Assembly: GCF_000159955.1 (NCBI RefSeq)
Contig: NZ_GG695981.1
Coordinates: 81,186 to 115,331, forward strand
From: Paenibacillus sp. oral taxon 786 str. D14
GTDB taxonomy: Bacteria > Bacillota > Bacilli > Paenibacillales > Paenibacillaceae
DNA length: 34,146 nucleotides
Reading direction: 5' to 3'
The position numbers and the translations under genes were made by a program. Position 1 is the first letter of the stretch; each line of letters begins with the position of its first letter. Positions 17,446 to 26,134 of the stretch are shown here, piece by piece. The notes below the pieces were generated by a model. It had not been told where the DNA came from and ran no database searches. It saw only the letters and a program-made list of their open reading frames with translations.

Positions 17446-20400
17446 ATGCCGATCAACAAAGACCTTAAGAAAATTCTCGTCATCGGTTCCGGACCGATCG
17501 TTATCGGTCAGGCGGCTGAGTTCGATTACGCCGGAACGCAAGCTTGCCAAGCGCTGAAGGAAGAGGGCGTCGAGGTCGTGCTGATTAACAGCAACCCGGC
17601 GACGATCATGACCGACACCAACATGGCCGACAAGGTTTATATTGAACCGATCACGCTGGAATTCGTCACCCAAATCATTCGCCAGGAGCGGCCGGACGGC
17701 TTGCTGCCCACGCTCGGCGGGCAAACCGGTCTGAACATGGCGGTGGAGCTGGCCCGCGCAGGCGTGCTGGAGCGCGAGAATGTGAAGCTCCTTGGCACAC
17801 AGCTGACCTCGATTGAGAAAGCGGAAGACCGCGACCTGTTCCGCGAGCTGATGCGCGAGCTGGAGCAGCCGGTGCCGGAAAGCGCGATCATCACCTCGGT
17901 GGAAGAAGCGCTGGAATTCGCAAACGAAATTGGCTATCCGGTAATCGTTCGTCCGGCGTATACGCTGGGCGGTACCGGCGGCGGGATCTGCGCTACGGAA
18001 GAGGAGCTGCGCGAGACGGTAGCGTCGGGGATTCGTTACAGCCCGATCGGCCAATGCTTGATCGAGAAATCGATCGCCGGCATGAAGGAAATCGAATACG
18101 AAGTGATGCGCGATGCGAACGACAACTGTATCGTTGTCTGCAACATGGAGAACTTCGACCCGGTGGGCGTACATACCGGGGACAGTATCGTCGTTGCGCC
18201 AAGCCAAACGCTGTCTGACCGCGAGTATCAAATGCTCCGTTCGGCTTCGCTGAAGATTATCCGCGCGCTGAACATCGAAGGCGGCTGTAACGTGCAGTTC
18301 GCACTGGATCCGCAAAGCTTCCAATACTACGTTATCGAAGTAAATCCGCGGGTCAGCCGTTCGTCGGCGCTCGCGTCTAAAGCGACGGGTTATCCGATCG
18401 CGAAAATGGCAGCCAAAATCGCGCTGGGCTACACGCTGGACGAAATCATCAACCCGGTTACGGGGCAGACATACGCCTGCTTCGAGCCGACGCTGGACTA
18501 CATCGTCAGCAAAATCCCGCGCTGGCCGTTTGATAAATTCGTTCACGCCAACCGCAAGCTGGGCACGCAGATGAAAGCGACCGGCGAAGTTATGGCGATT
18601 GGCCGGACCTTCGAAGAGTCGATTCATAAAGCGGTCCGTTCGCTTGAGATCGGCACGCATCGCCTCTATCTGAAAGGCGTGGAGAAGATCGACGATGAAA
18701 CGCTGAGAAATCGCTTGATCAAAGCGGACGACGAGCGACTGTTCCTGATTGCCGAAGCGTTCCGCCGCGGCTACAAGCTGCAGCTCATTCATGATCTGAC
18801 CGGAATCGACTGGTGGTTCCTTGATAAAATCGAGCGTTTGGTGGAATTCGAGAAACGGATTGCGGGAGAAGAGTTCTTTTCCTATGAAACGCTGTATGAA
18901 GCGAAGCGCTTAGGGTTTACTGACCGGGCGATTGCCGAACTGCGTGCCGCCGGACAGCCGACAGGCACGCACCTGACGGAGGCTGAAGTGAGGAGCTTCC
19001 GCAAGGAGCATGGACTGAAGCCGGTTTACAAAATGGTAGATACGTGCGCGGCTGAATTTGAAGCCTCTACGCCTTACTACTACTCGACCTATGAAACGGA
19101 GAACGAAGTCGTTCAAACGGACAAAGAGAAGATCGTGGTGCTTGGCTCCGGACCGATTCGTATCGGGCAAGGCATCGAGTTTGACTACTCGACGGTACAC
19201 GCGGTTTGGGCGATTCAAAAAGCCGGCTACGAAGCGGTAATCATCAACAACAACCCGGAGACGGTATCCACGGACTTTAACACGTCGGATCGCCTCTACT
19301 TTGAACCGCTGTTCTTCGAGGATGTCATGAACGTCATCGAAGAGGAGAAGCCGGTGGGCGTTATCGTTCAGTTCGGCGGCCAAACGGCGATCAACTTGGC
19401 GGCGCCGCTGCAAGCGGCAGGCGTTCGCATCCTCGGAACCTCGCTGGAAAGCATCGACGAAGCGGAGGATCGCAAGAAGTTCGAAGCGCTCCTGTCGAAG
19501 CTGGGCATCGCTCAGCCGAAGGGCAGCACGGTAACCTCTGTAGAAGAAGCGGTTGGAACCGCTCAAGCGCTCGGTTATCCGGTACTGGTTAGACCTTCGT
19601 ATGTACTGGGCGGCCGGGCGATGGAAATCGTCTACTCCGACCAGGAATTGCTGCGCTACATGGAAGAAGCGGTGAACATCAATCCGCAGCATCCGGTCCT
19701 GATCGACCGCTATATGCTAGGTAAAGAGGTAGAGGTCGACGCTATCAGCGATGGGGAGACGGTGCTGATCCCGGGGATCATGGAGCATATCGAACGTGCC
19801 GGGGTTCACTCCGGGGACTCGATTGCCGTGTATCCACCGCAGCATCTGTCGGCAGAGCTGAAGGAGAAGATCGTTGAGATCACGGTCAAAATCGCCCGCG
19901 AGCTGAAGACGGTGGGTCTGGTGAACATCCAGTTCGTGATCTACAACAACGAAGTGTTTGTCATCGAGGTGAACCCGCGCTCTTCGCGTACGGTACCGTT
20001 CCTGAGCAAAGTGACAAACATTCCAATGGCAAACGTGGCAACTCAATGTATTCTCGGTACGAAGCTAAGCGACTTGGGCTACTCCAATGGCCTGTGGCCG
20101 GAAAGCCATCAGGTTGCGGTGAAGGTGCCGGTATTCTCCTTCGCGAAGCTGCGCCGCGTTGAGCCGACGCTGGGGCCGGAAATGAAATCGACCGGCGAGG
20201 TCATGGGCCGCGATCCGCAATACGCCAAGGCGCTGTATAAAGGCTTGATCGGCGCGGGAATGAAGATTCCTTCGACCGGGGCGATTATCGCTACGGTAGC
20301 CGACAAGGATAAGCAAGAAGCGGTTGAGCTGTTGCGCGGCTTCTACCGCCTGGGGTACAAGATCATTGCTACCGACGGTACAGCTTCTGCGCTGATCGAG

Positions 20401-20658
20401 GCGGGGATTCATGTGACGACGGTTTACAAGCTGTCCGAAGGGGTGCCGAACATCCTCGATCTGATCCGGAACGGAGAAGCTCACTTCGTAATCAACACCT
20501 TGACGAAGGGCAAAGAGCCGGAGCGCGATGGCTTCCGGATTCGCCGGGAAGCGGTGGAGAACGGCGTTGTCTGCATGACCTCGCTGGATACGGTTCGGGC
20601 GCTGCTGGAGATGTTGGAGACGATCAACTTCTCTTCCCAAGCGATGCCCGCGCTTTAA
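17446..20658 (+). CDS. carB: Carbamoyl-phosphate synthase large subunit
   Basis: Makes carbamoyl phosphate from bicarbonate, ammonia and two ATP; first step of UMP synthesis. The 1070-aa protein has two homologous ATP-grasp halves (about residues 1-400 and 550-935). Each begins with a GSGPI motif ([20 protein letters not shown] and [17 protein letters not shown]) and carries ATP-grasp signatures ([12 protein letters not shown] and [32 protein letters not shown] and [18 protein letters not shown]). An oligomerisation domain lies between them and the MGS-like allosteric domain is at the C-terminus. The ATG is 4 nt after the carA stop, with AAAGGAG inside the carA end. This is pyrAB in Bacillus nomenclature. 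Confidence 0.98.
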   Translation: MPINKDLKKILVIGSGPIVIGQAAEFDYAGTQACQALKEEGVEVVLINSNPATIMTDTNMADKVYIEPITLEFVTQIIRQERPDGLLPTLGGQTGLNMAVELARAGVLERENVKLLGTQLTSIEKAEDRDLFRELMRELEQPVPESAIITSVEEALEFANEIGYPVIVRPAYTLGGTGGGICATEEELRETVASGIRYSPIGQCLIEKSIAGMKEIEYEVMRDANDNCIVVCNMENFDPVGVHTGDSIVVAPSQTLSDREYQMLRSASLKIIRALNIEGGCNVQFALDPQSFQYYVIEVNPRVSRSSALASKATGYPIAKMAAKIALGYTLDEIINPVTGQTYACFEPTLDYIVSKIPRWPFDKFVHANRKLGTQMKATGEVMAIGRTFEESIHKAVRSLEIGTHRLYLKGVEKIDDETLRNRLIKADDERLFLIAEAFRRGYKLQLIHDLTGIDWWFLDKIERLVEFEKRIAGEEFFSYETLYEAKRLGFTDRAIAELRAAGQPTGTHLTEAEVRSFRKEHGLKPVYKMVDTCAAEFEASTPYYYSTYETENEVVQTDKEKIVVLGSGPIRIGQGIEFDYSTVHAVWAIQKAGYEAVIINNNPETVSTDFNTSDRLYFEPLFFEDVMNVIEEEKPVGVIVQFGGQTAINLAAPLQAAGVRILGTSLESIDEAEDRKKFEALLSKLGIAQPKGSTVTSVEEAVGTAQALGYPVLVRPSYVLGGRAMEIVYSDQELLRYMEEAVNINPQHPVLIDRYMLGKEVEVDAISDGETVLIPGIMEHIERAGVHSGDSIAVYPPQHLSAELKEKIVEITVKIARELKTVGLVNIQFVIYNNEVFVIEVNPRSSRTVPFLSKVTNIPMANVATQCILGTKLSDLGYSNGLWPESHQVAVKVPVFSFAKLRRVEPTLGPEMKSTGEVMGRDPQYAKALYKGLIGAGMKIPSTGAIIATVADKDKQEAVELLRGFYRLGYKIIATDGTASALIEAGIHVTTVYKLSEGVPNILDLIRNGEAHFVINTLTKGKEPERDGFRIRREAVENGVVCMTSLDTVRALLEMLETINFSSQAMPAL

Positions 20659-20668
20659 TCGCAGGCGC

Positions 20669-20852
20669 TAACGGACACCAGAGGCGTTATTGACCTGATT
20701 TTAGGCGTATGGTGATTTCTAACGGACCGAGGAGACCTTATTTCGCTTAAATCGCAGCTGAGTGGCTCCATGAGGGCTGAATAAAGTCCATGGAGTCCGT
20801 TACAGCGGGAAATAGCCGGGAAATGGATAAATAAGGTCTCTCAGGTCTGTTA
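20669..20852. repeat. 184-bp palindromic element B between carB and pyrF
   Basis: Same design as element A. Forward TAACGG boxes begin at 20669 and 20720, and reverse CCGTTA and CTGTTA boxes end at 20802 and 20852, so pairs are mirror-symmetric to within 1 bp. CTTATTT-like boxes sit 17 bp inside each module (20686 GTTATTG, 20737 CTTATTT, reversed 20779-20785 GAATAAA and 20829-20835 AAATAAG). The inner part of the right arm pairs well: 20719-20743 matches the reverse complement of 20829-20853 at 21 of 25 positions, and CTCCATG/CATGGAG pairs near the centre. It is in the transcribed part of the pyr operon and would form one long RNA hairpin. Confidence 0.88.
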
Positions 20853-20868
20853 GAGGACAAAGAAAAAG

Positions 20869-20899
20869 GCGGCTCGGAAGCAGGATGCTTCGGAGCCGC
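20869..20899. terminator. Stable hairpin just before pyrF
   Basis: GCGGCTC-G-GAAGC (20869-20881) pairs with GCTTC-G-GAGCCGC (20887-20899): 12 pairs, one G-G mismatch and a 5-nt loop. On the plus strand it is not followed by T residues. On the minus strand it is followed by CTTTTTCTTT, so it has the shape of a minus-strand terminator although no minus-strand gene ends here. It may instead stabilise or process the pyr mRNA, or shape access to the pyrF ribosome-binding site 11 nt downstream. Confidence 0.55.
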
Positions 20900-20923
20900 A
20901 AGCATGAATGGAGGAGAGCGGAT

Positions 20924-21652
20924 TTGCGTTCGTTTGAAGAAGCGGCCGGGAAGCTGATCGTGGGCCTCGATGTCCCTGATGCGGAGCAGGCGCGGAAGCT
21001 GCTGAAGGAGCTGGAAGGCATCCCTTGCTTCATGAAGGTGGGGCTGCAGCTATTCTACGCGGCGGGTCCGGAGCTGATCCGGGAATTAAAGCAGCGGGGA
21101 TACTCCGTTTTTCTCGATGTTAAAATGCATGATATTCCCAACACCGTAAGAGGTGGTGCCAACAGCGTCACCAAGCTCGGCGTAGATCTGTTTAACGTGC
21201 ATGCTGCCGGAGGGCTCGATATGATGAAGGCGGCGAAAGAAGGAGCGTTGGCGGCGTTGGAAGCCGACCCGTCGCTGGCGATGCCGAAGATCATCGCGGT
21301 TACGCAGCTGACGAGCACCAGCAAGCAAGTGATGAATGAGCAGATCGGCATCCCGGGCGAAGTCGAAGCCTCTGTCGTGCATTACGCGGACCTGGCCCGT
21401 TCAGCCGGTTTGGACGGTGTGGTCGCCTCCCCGCTGGAGGTTACAGCAATTAAGGAGAAGTGCGGACAAGCCTTCCTGACGGTGACACCGGGGATTCGTC
21501 CGGCGAACAGCCCCAAAGGCGATCAAACGCGCACGTTAACCCCTGGCGAAGCGATGGCGCAAGGCACGGACTATATCGTCGTTGCCCGCCCGATCATCGC
21601 CGCCCCCAACCCGCGTGAAGCCGCGGAGACGATCATTAAGGAGATGATGTAG
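20924..21652 (+). CDS. pyrF: Orotidine 5'-phosphate decarboxylase
   Basis: Last step of UMP synthesis: decarboxylates OMP. The 242-aa form starts at the TTG at 20924, chosen because GGAGGAGA lies 7 nt upstream and the length matches the family (about 240 aa). An ATG at 20885 would start inside the hairpin and has no ribosome-binding site. Motifs: LIVGLDVPDAEQA, the catalytic FLDVKMHDIPNTV (Asp-Lys-Asp), VDLFNVHAAGG, TPGIRP and the phosphate-binding YIVVARPI. It is separated from carB by 265 bp with the palindromic element and a hairpin, so transcription may be reduced here. pyrE begins 1 nt after its stop. Confidence 0.96.
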   Translation: MRSFEEAAGKLIVGLDVPDAEQARKLLKELEGIPCFMKVGLQLFYAAGPELIRELKQRGYSVFLDVKMHDIPNTVRGGANSVTKLGVDLFNVHAAGGLDMMKAAKEGALAALEADPSLAMPKIIAVTQLTSTSKQVMNEQIGIPGEVEASVVHYADLARSAGLDGVVASPLEVTAIKEKCGQAFLTVTPGIRPANSPKGDQTRTLTPGEAMAQGTDYIVVARPIIAAPNPREAAETIIKEMM

Positions 21653-21653
21653 C

Positions 21654-22298
21654 ATGACAAATACCCCATCCGTCGAAGCGCAAATTGCCAGCAGCCTGCT
21701 GGAGATCGGAGCCGTTGCGCTTCGTCCGCATCAGCCGTTTACTTGGACCTCCGGGATCAAATCGCCAATTTATTGCGACAACCGTCTCACGATGTCCTAT
21801 CCTCATATCCGCGATCTGATCGCTGAATCGTTTGCCGCGCTGATCCGTAAAGACTATCCGGAGGCCGAGGTGATCGCTGGAACGGCTACGGCCGGCATTC
21901 CGCATGCCGCGTTTACGGCGCAGAAGCTGGGGCTGCCGATGGCCTATATTCGCGATAAGGCGAAAGGACATGGCAAGGAGAATCAAATCGAAGGCCTGAT
22001 TAAGCCAGGGCAGAAGGTCGTCGTCATCGAGGATTTGATCTCTACCGGCGGCAGCTCGATCAAAGCGGCGCAGGCGGTGCGTGATGCGGGTGCAGAACCG
22101 TTGGCCGTGCTGGCGATCTTCAGCTATCAGCTCGACAAAGCGGTGCAGGCGTTTGCTGAAGCCGACATCCCGCTGCAAACCTTATCCAACTATACGGCAT
22201 TGATGGATGTGGCCGTACAGCGCGGGGATATTCAGCCGGAAGACCTGGAGCTATTAAAGTCCTGGCGGCAAGACCCGGCTTCCTTCGGAAATGCATAG
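21654..22298 (+). CDS. pyrE: Orotate phosphoribosyltransferase
   Basis: Fifth step of UMP synthesis: joins orotate to PRPP giving OMP. The 214-aa protein has the PRPP motif VVVIEDLISTGGSS, TWTSGIKSPIYCDNR at the N-terminus, GTATAGIPHAA and the flexible catalytic loop RDKAKGHGKENQIEG. The ATG at 21654 has AAGGAG inside the pyrF end. It is the last operon gene; ten bases after its stop begins the 5' arm of a terminator that a transposable element has split. Confidence 0.97.
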   Translation: MTNTPSVEAQIASSLLEIGAVALRPHQPFTWTSGIKSPIYCDNRLTMSYPHIRDLIAESFAALIRKDYPEAEVIAGTATAGIPHAAFTAQKLGLPMAYIRDKAKGHGKENQIEGLIKPGQKVVVIEDLISTGGSSIKAAQAVRDAGAEPLAVLAIFSYQLDKAVQAFAEADIPLQTLSNYTALMDVAVQRGDIQPEDLELLKSWRQDPASFGNA

Positions 22299-22403
22299 TG
22301 TATGTTAGCAACCCCCAGCAGAAGAGCCCTGCAAAACACCCTCATTTTGGGTTGAGGGCATAAGACGCTAGGGCTTCCGACTAAGATGTGGCATAAAACA
22401 AAT

Positions 22404-22442
22404 AAATGCAGTCCGTTCTCCTTTAAGAGGCGGGCTGCATTT
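22404..22442. terminator. Hairpin at the 3' end of the IS transposase gene
   Basis: AAATGCAGTCCG (22404-22415) pairs with CGGGCTGCATTT (22431-22442): 12 pairs including one G-U. The presumed original transposase stop lies in the loop (22423-22425). On the plus strand it is followed by TGTTCTTT, so it may now serve as a substitute terminator for the pyr operon. Confidence 0.6.
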
Positions 22443-23238
22443 GTTCTTTCAGCTTTACCATTCGCTTCACAATTTACCACGAAAGCGGTAAGTACGGCTT
22501 GTATTCGCATGCGAAATAGACCACGGTATTTGGCCTTGGTCATCCCATGAAATCTTTTCAGTTCGGCATTCTTATGTTCAATGATCGGTCGGCGGCGAAT
22601 GCGTTCTTTAAACGTATCACTGTTCTCAAATTCGATTTGTTCCTTGAAGTGCTCTGCCACCATCCGAATGGAATAGGTCTTGCTTTTCGCTCCCGGTTTC
22701 AAGCAACCTTCTCTAAGCGGGCAAGTCTTGCACCTCTCCGTATCGAAGTAAAAGACAAGTGAACGGCTTTCGCCACTTTTCTTGCTTCCTTGTACAGCTT
22801 TACGAATACTGTGCTCACCTGCCGGGCAAATCACGAAATCCGCATCCTCCTGATCTTTCTTCAGTTCCGGTAGCCGCGGGAGTTTCTTTTCGAGCTTCGG
22901 ATGCTTTTTGACTACGACACGGAATAGGCGTTTTGCCGCATAAGCAAGGTTTACCTGTGCTTCTTGGATCATCCGTTCGTCGGACAGATTGTAAGAACCT
23001 GCAAAAACAGCAAACGAAACAGGAGCTCTGGCTCGTTAGCCGGTCTCCCATAATATTCAGAGTAAGAAGAACGAACTAGTTCATGAATGAAAGAGAAGTC
23101 GATGACTTCATGAATTTTACGCAATTGATGGTCTTCGGGAATGAGTTTGTATAGTTCGGCATGGAAAGATGCCGTCATTTGTTTGGCAGACTGTAGCAAT
23201 GGTCCCATCTCTCTCGGTTTCTTTTTATTATATAACAA
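22423..23238 (-). pseudogene. IS1182-family transposase, frameshifted and internally deleted
   Basis: The N-terminal piece (from about 23238 or the ATG at 23208) reads HAELYKLIPEDHQLRKIHEV, then RPANEPELLFRLLFLQVL, the DUF772 start of IS1182 transposases. At about 22990 one base is missing: the next frame continues YNLSDERMIQEAQVNLAY. After NLAY the sequence jumps directly to AAKRLFRVVVKKHPKLEKKL, so roughly 150-200 residues of the usual DDE catalytic core are gone. The C-terminal part (DTERCKTCPLREGC, IEHKNAELKRFHGMTKAKYR, LTAFVVNC) is intact until an extra base near 22470; compensating for it restores KRMVKLKEQMQPAS and a TAA at 22423-22425. The gene is not functional. Confidence 0.88.
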
Positions 23239-23350
23239 ATCCAGTACCTACGTGGCACGGGGTTTGTTTTTTTACAGATTTTAGGTTGACTTTTGCAGGG
23301 CTCTCCAGCAGGGGCTGTTTTTTTGTCTAAACAATAGCCCTTCACCAAAA

Positions 23351-23398
23351 GACCACCCAAGAGAAGCAGCATCGCTCTGTCTCAAAGGTGGTCATTTC
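23351..23398. terminator. Hairpin between the IS and the GH18 gene
   Basis: GACCACC (23351-23357) pairs with GGTGGTC (23387-23393) across a partly paired loop. On the minus strand it is followed by TTTTGG and on the plus strand by ATTTCTTT. It is probably the terminator of the minus-strand GH18 gene and possibly bidirectional; the T-runs are short. Confidence 0.5.
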
Positions 23399-23428
23399 TT
23401 TAACGTATGATTTACATATGATTGCTTG

Positions 23429-25024
23429 TTACTTAAACGAATATCCTGCGTATTTCTCCGCGTTTTTCAGACTCGTCCAGATGTCCGGCGATTCGCCGCC
23501 GATGTGCCAGTAAGCATAACCGGCCACTCCCAACCTCGCGCCTAACCTCAGCTTCTCCGAAAGGGAACGGGCATCCTCCAGCCAAATTTTGTGGATCGTG
23601 CCGTTCTTGCGATACTCCATGGTGTACTGGCCCAACGTGTCGTTCCATTTCGGCTTCAGGCCGTATTGGTTGATCCGGTTATTTTGATCCGCGAGGGTGA
23701 TGTCCTCGGAAGACAACGTAGCTCCAGTGCTGCTTAGGCTCCAATCCCGCGTATACAGCGGCATCCCCATAATGAGTTGGTCGGAGGGGATTTGGGCGAG
23801 CAGCTTTTGAAGGTGGTTCTCCACCCAGCCAAGCGATGCGATGGAACCGGCGGCAGATCCGCCCCAGTGCTCGTCGTAGGCCATAATCACAAGGTAATCG
23901 GCGCTCTTCGCCAGTTCCGTGTAATTGTAAGCGTCCGACCAGTCGGTGTCGAGATCCGGCGGTAAATCTACGGACAAGACGGCAGAGACGGAATGAAGCT
24001 CCTGTGCCAGTTTGGCGATAAAGGCCGTATACAAGCTTCGATCGGAAGCTGCGACATTTTCGAAATCGACGTTGATGCCATGCAGCCCGTATTTTTGAAC
24101 GTAGGACTTCAAGGTTTGGATCGCTTCGGAAGAAAGCAAGCTGGAAGCCAGAAGCTTATGTGTCGTTTCCTGATCAAATCGGTTTCCGACCATGGCCCAA
24201 ACCTGTTTGCCGTTATTTTTTGCCCAGGTTACGAGGGACGGGACGCTGGAGTCGGATAATTTGCCGGTACTTTCGAGAAAAAACCACCGAGGCACCAGCA
24301 CATTCACGTTCGATTTCAGCACCGCTTTCTTGTAGGCCTCGGTCGATTGACCGAATTGCCAACCAAGCTTGATTGCCTCGTTCGCGTTAGCCGCGAGCGC
24401 ATCGGTCCATCGGGTGTCCTGCAGCAGGCGATCCAGGATAACGGCGGTCTCCTGTCGGGTAATCGGCTGTGTTGGATGAAATAATCCGTCGCTGCCCTGC
24501 ATCAAACCAAGCTCGGTAATCGAGCTGACCGAAGGCTTGGCCCAAGTCGCGATCATCGCTTCATCCTTGTAACCGGAGGACGAATTCCCGGCAGCGTTTT
24601 GTTTTAATGCGCGGACGATCCATGAAGCGGCTTCCTGCCGGGTTAACGGCTGGTTTGGCTTAAAGATCCCGTCTCCCAAGCCGTTGGTAAGCCCAAGCTC
24701 CGTGGCTGCTTGGATCGTGCCGTAGTACCAGGCGCTTCTTGGTACATCGCGATAGGCGGGAACAGCGGATTTGGCCGCTTCCACCTTAAAGATTCGCGTC
24801 AACGTGGTCATAAACTCGGCCCGGGTGATGGAGCGGGTTGGAGAAAATTCTGAACCTGAGGTTCCTTTCATCACATTGTTCGCGTTTAAGCGGAGGATTG
24901 CGTCTTTCGCATAGCTGTTTGAAATATCGTTAAAGGGGAGATCGGCAGCGGCCGGCTCTTGCCGAAGAACGGCATTGGTGAATAAGAGCGTTACCGCGAG
25001 CAGGATGGGAATCTTTTTTTTCAT
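23429..25024 (-). CDS. Secreted SLH-domain protein with GH18 hydrolase domain
   Basis: A 531-aa exported protein. Signal peptide: MKKKIPILLAVTLLFTNAVL, cleaved near AAADL. Three SLH repeats follow (about 30-72, 92-137, 150-200), each with the SLH pattern of an FxD start and an ITRAEF or LTRQEA box; these anchor proteins to cell-wall polymers. Residues about 215-531 form a GH18 barrel like YaaH/YdhD spore and cell-wall hydrolases, which cut at N-acetylglucosamine. The catalytic motif reads HGINVDFENV (Glu near 322); the first Asp of DGxDxDxE is His here. The ATG at 25024 has AAGGAG 9 nt upstream; an upstream in-frame start at 25090 would place a hydrophilic tail before the signal peptide and is rejected. 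It is divergent from the ABC operon. Confidence 0.92.
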   Translation of the reverse strand: MKKKIPILLAVTLLFTNAVLRQEPAAADLPFNDISNSYAKDAILRLNANNVMKGTSGSEFSPTRSITRAEFMTTLTRIFKVEAAKSAVPAYRDVPRSAWYYGTIQAATELGLTNGLGDGIFKPNQPLTRQEAASWIVRALKQNAAGNSSSGYKDEAMIATWAKPSVSSITELGLMQGSDGLFHPTQPITRQETAVILDRLLQDTRWTDALAANANEAIKLGWQFGQSTEAYKKAVLKSNVNVLVPRWFFLESTGKLSDSSVPSLVTWAKNNGKQVWAMVGNRFDQETTHKLLASSLLSSEAIQTLKSYVQKYGLHGINVDFENVAASDRSLYTAFIAKLAQELHSVSAVLSVDLPPDLDTDWSDAYNYTELAKSADYLVIMAYDEHWGGSAAGSIASLGWVENHLQKLLAQIPSDQLIMGMPLYTRDWSLSSTGATLSSEDITLADQNNRINQYGLKPKWNDTLGQYTMEYRKNGTIHKIWLEDARSLSEKLRLGARLGVAGYAYWHIGGESPDIWTSLKNAEKYAGYSFK

Positions 25025-25114
25025 GAAGTAGTTCTCCTTGCCGAAATTAGTAGAAATCTCCTTAATTCTAACAGAATTGTAACCATTCATCAGTGCGAAA
25101 AATATGGTAAAAAT

Positions 25115-25130
25115 TTAACGATTTCGTTAA
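25115..25130. promoter_or_regulatory. Perfect palindrome TTAACG-N4-CGTTAA, candidate operator
   Basis: A perfect 16-bp inverted repeat with 6-bp arms around ATTT lies in the divergent gap between the GH18 gene and the ABC operon. It is 34 bp before the TATAAT of the operon (25164-25169), where a regulator could act. No known binding consensus is assigned. Confidence 0.5.
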
Positions 25131-25163
25131 TGACCTTGTAACTTTTTGCCATCCTAATTCGTT

Positions 25164-25169
25164 TATAAT
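25164..25169 (+). promoter_or_regulatory. -10 element of the ABC operon
   Basis: TATAAT lies about 114 bp before the first gene. No good -35 box exists at 16-18 bp spacing (CTTTTT at 16 bp is the best), which suggests activator dependence, perhaps through the nearby palindrome. The leader to the first start contains purine-rich repeats (GGAAGTAAAGGAAGAAGAGG). Confidence 0.5.
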
Positions 25170-25282
25170 GCAAGACGTGAATGTATTGCTAGACAAGGCC
25201 AACTAGACCAAGAAATCCAAGAAAAGGAAGTAAAGGAAGAAGAGGAGAAGCACAAATTAGGGAAATGGGAGACCGATACACA

Positions 25283-26134
25283 ATGATGCGATGGCTTCGC
25301 AAAAAAGAAAAAGTCGAAGTTCAGCCCGGAGCTGATTCTCCGGTACCGGAAAGTGCGGAGGGGGAGACCGCCGCTGCCGTGGAGAAGACGGCCTTAGCAG
25401 AAGCAGATGCCGAGGTTATTGCAGCCCAAGATGTGCACGAGGAGGAGGCAGAGAGGGAGACCGGACCGATTCTGTCGGTCAAAGACGTTCACCGATCATT
25501 CCCGGTGGGCGGAGGAGAAATCCAGGTATTGAAGGGAATTGACATGGAAGTGCTTTCAGGCCAGCTGGTGATGCTCAAAGGCCGCTCCGGCTCGGGCAAA
25601 ACGACGTTGCTCAACATGCTTGGCGGATTGGATCAGCCGACTTCCGGTGAAATCTGGTTCCGCGGCCAGCCGCTTCATGAGCTGAACGACGATAAGCGTA
25701 CATTGCTGCGCCGGAATCAGATCGGCTTTATTTTCCAAGCCTATGCTTTGCTTCCGCTGCTGTCTGCCTGGGAGAATGTCGAACTGTCGCTGCGTATGGC
25801 AGGAGTTCCGCCTCAGGAATGGAAGCCGCGCGTTAAGCATTGCCTGGAGCTCGTCGGGCTCGGGAAACGGATGTTTCACCGCCCGTTCGAATTATCCGGG
25901 GGCGAACAGCAGCGGGTGGCCATCGCCAAAGCGATCGCCCATCGCCCAAAGCTGTTGTTGGCGGATGAACCAACGGCCAACCTCGATTCGCAAATGGGAG
26001 CACAAGTCATGGCAGTATTCAAGAACATCATACAGACCGAACGCGTGACGATCTGTATGACCACTCACGATCCTACAATCCTGGAGGTAGCGGACCATGT
26101 TTACGAAATGGTGGATGGCAGATTTATCGAATAA
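25283..26134 (+). CDS. ABC transporter ATPase (LolD/MacB-type) with acidic N-terminal extension
   Basis: Powers an FtsX-type permease by ATP hydrolysis. The 283-aa protein has Walker A GRSGSGKT (about 99-106), signature LSGGEQQR (about 204-211), Walker B LLLADEPT (about 223-230) and the H-loop TTHDPT. Before the nucleotide-binding domain comes an unusual segment of about 60 residues: a short basic start (MMRWLRKKEK) and then an Ala/Glu-rich acidic tract ending at ERETGPILSVKD. Other family members lack this extension. The start at 25283 is chosen because GGGAGA is about 10 nt upstream; an ATG at 25265 would add six residues. It is the first gene of the operon. Confidence 0.93.
   Translation: MMRWLRKKEKVEVQPGADSPVPESAEGETAAAVEKTALAEADAEVIAAQDVHEEEAERETGPILSVKDVHRSFPVGGGEIQVLKGIDMEVLSGQLVMLKGRSGSGKTTLLNMLGGLDQPTSGEIWFRGQPLHELNDDKRTLLRRNQIGFIFQAYALLPLLSAWENVELSLRMAGVPPQEWKPRVKHCLELVGLGKRMFHRPFELSGGEQQRVAIAKAIAHRPKLLLADEPTANLDSQMGAQVMAVFKNIIQTERVTICMTTHDPTILEVADHVYEMVDGRFIE

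Larger units (their letters stand above)
22323..23304 (-). mobile_element. Decayed IS1182-family insertion sequence
   Basis: A 982-bp element bounded by the perfect 14-bp inverted repeats AGAGCCCTGCAAAA (22323-22336) and TTTTGCAGGGCTCT (23291-23304). It is flanked by direct repeats CCAGCAG (22315-22321 and 23305-23311), with one extra A between the left repeat and the left end. It contains one minus-strand transposase gene with an internal deletion and two frameshifts, so it cannot move by itself. Family assignment rests on the transposase (DUF772-type N-terminus). Intact relatives are roughly 1.6-2 kb long. Confidence 0.85.
22309..23324 (+). terminator. Probable pyr operon terminator, interrupted by an insertion sequence
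   Basis: Left of the IS lies CAACCCC (22309-22315) and right of it GGGGCTG (23311-23317), then seven T residues (23318-23324). Removing the IS and one copy of the flanking duplication CCAGCAG restores a hairpin (CAACCCC / loop CAGCA / GGGGCTG, one A-C mismatch) directly followed by the T-run, 10 nt after the pyrE stop. The two arms are now about 1 kb apart. Confidence 0.75.

Noticed and set aside
17443..18792. A 449-codon minus-strand frame inside carB
   Set aside because: An antisense shadow of the first ATP-grasp half; no start signal and no recognisable domain.
22232..22972. Reading the C-terminal transposase frame through to the pyrE region as one intact protein
   Set aside because: The extension beyond 22423 crosses the IS end and the antisense of pyrE; it arises from the frameshift near 22470.
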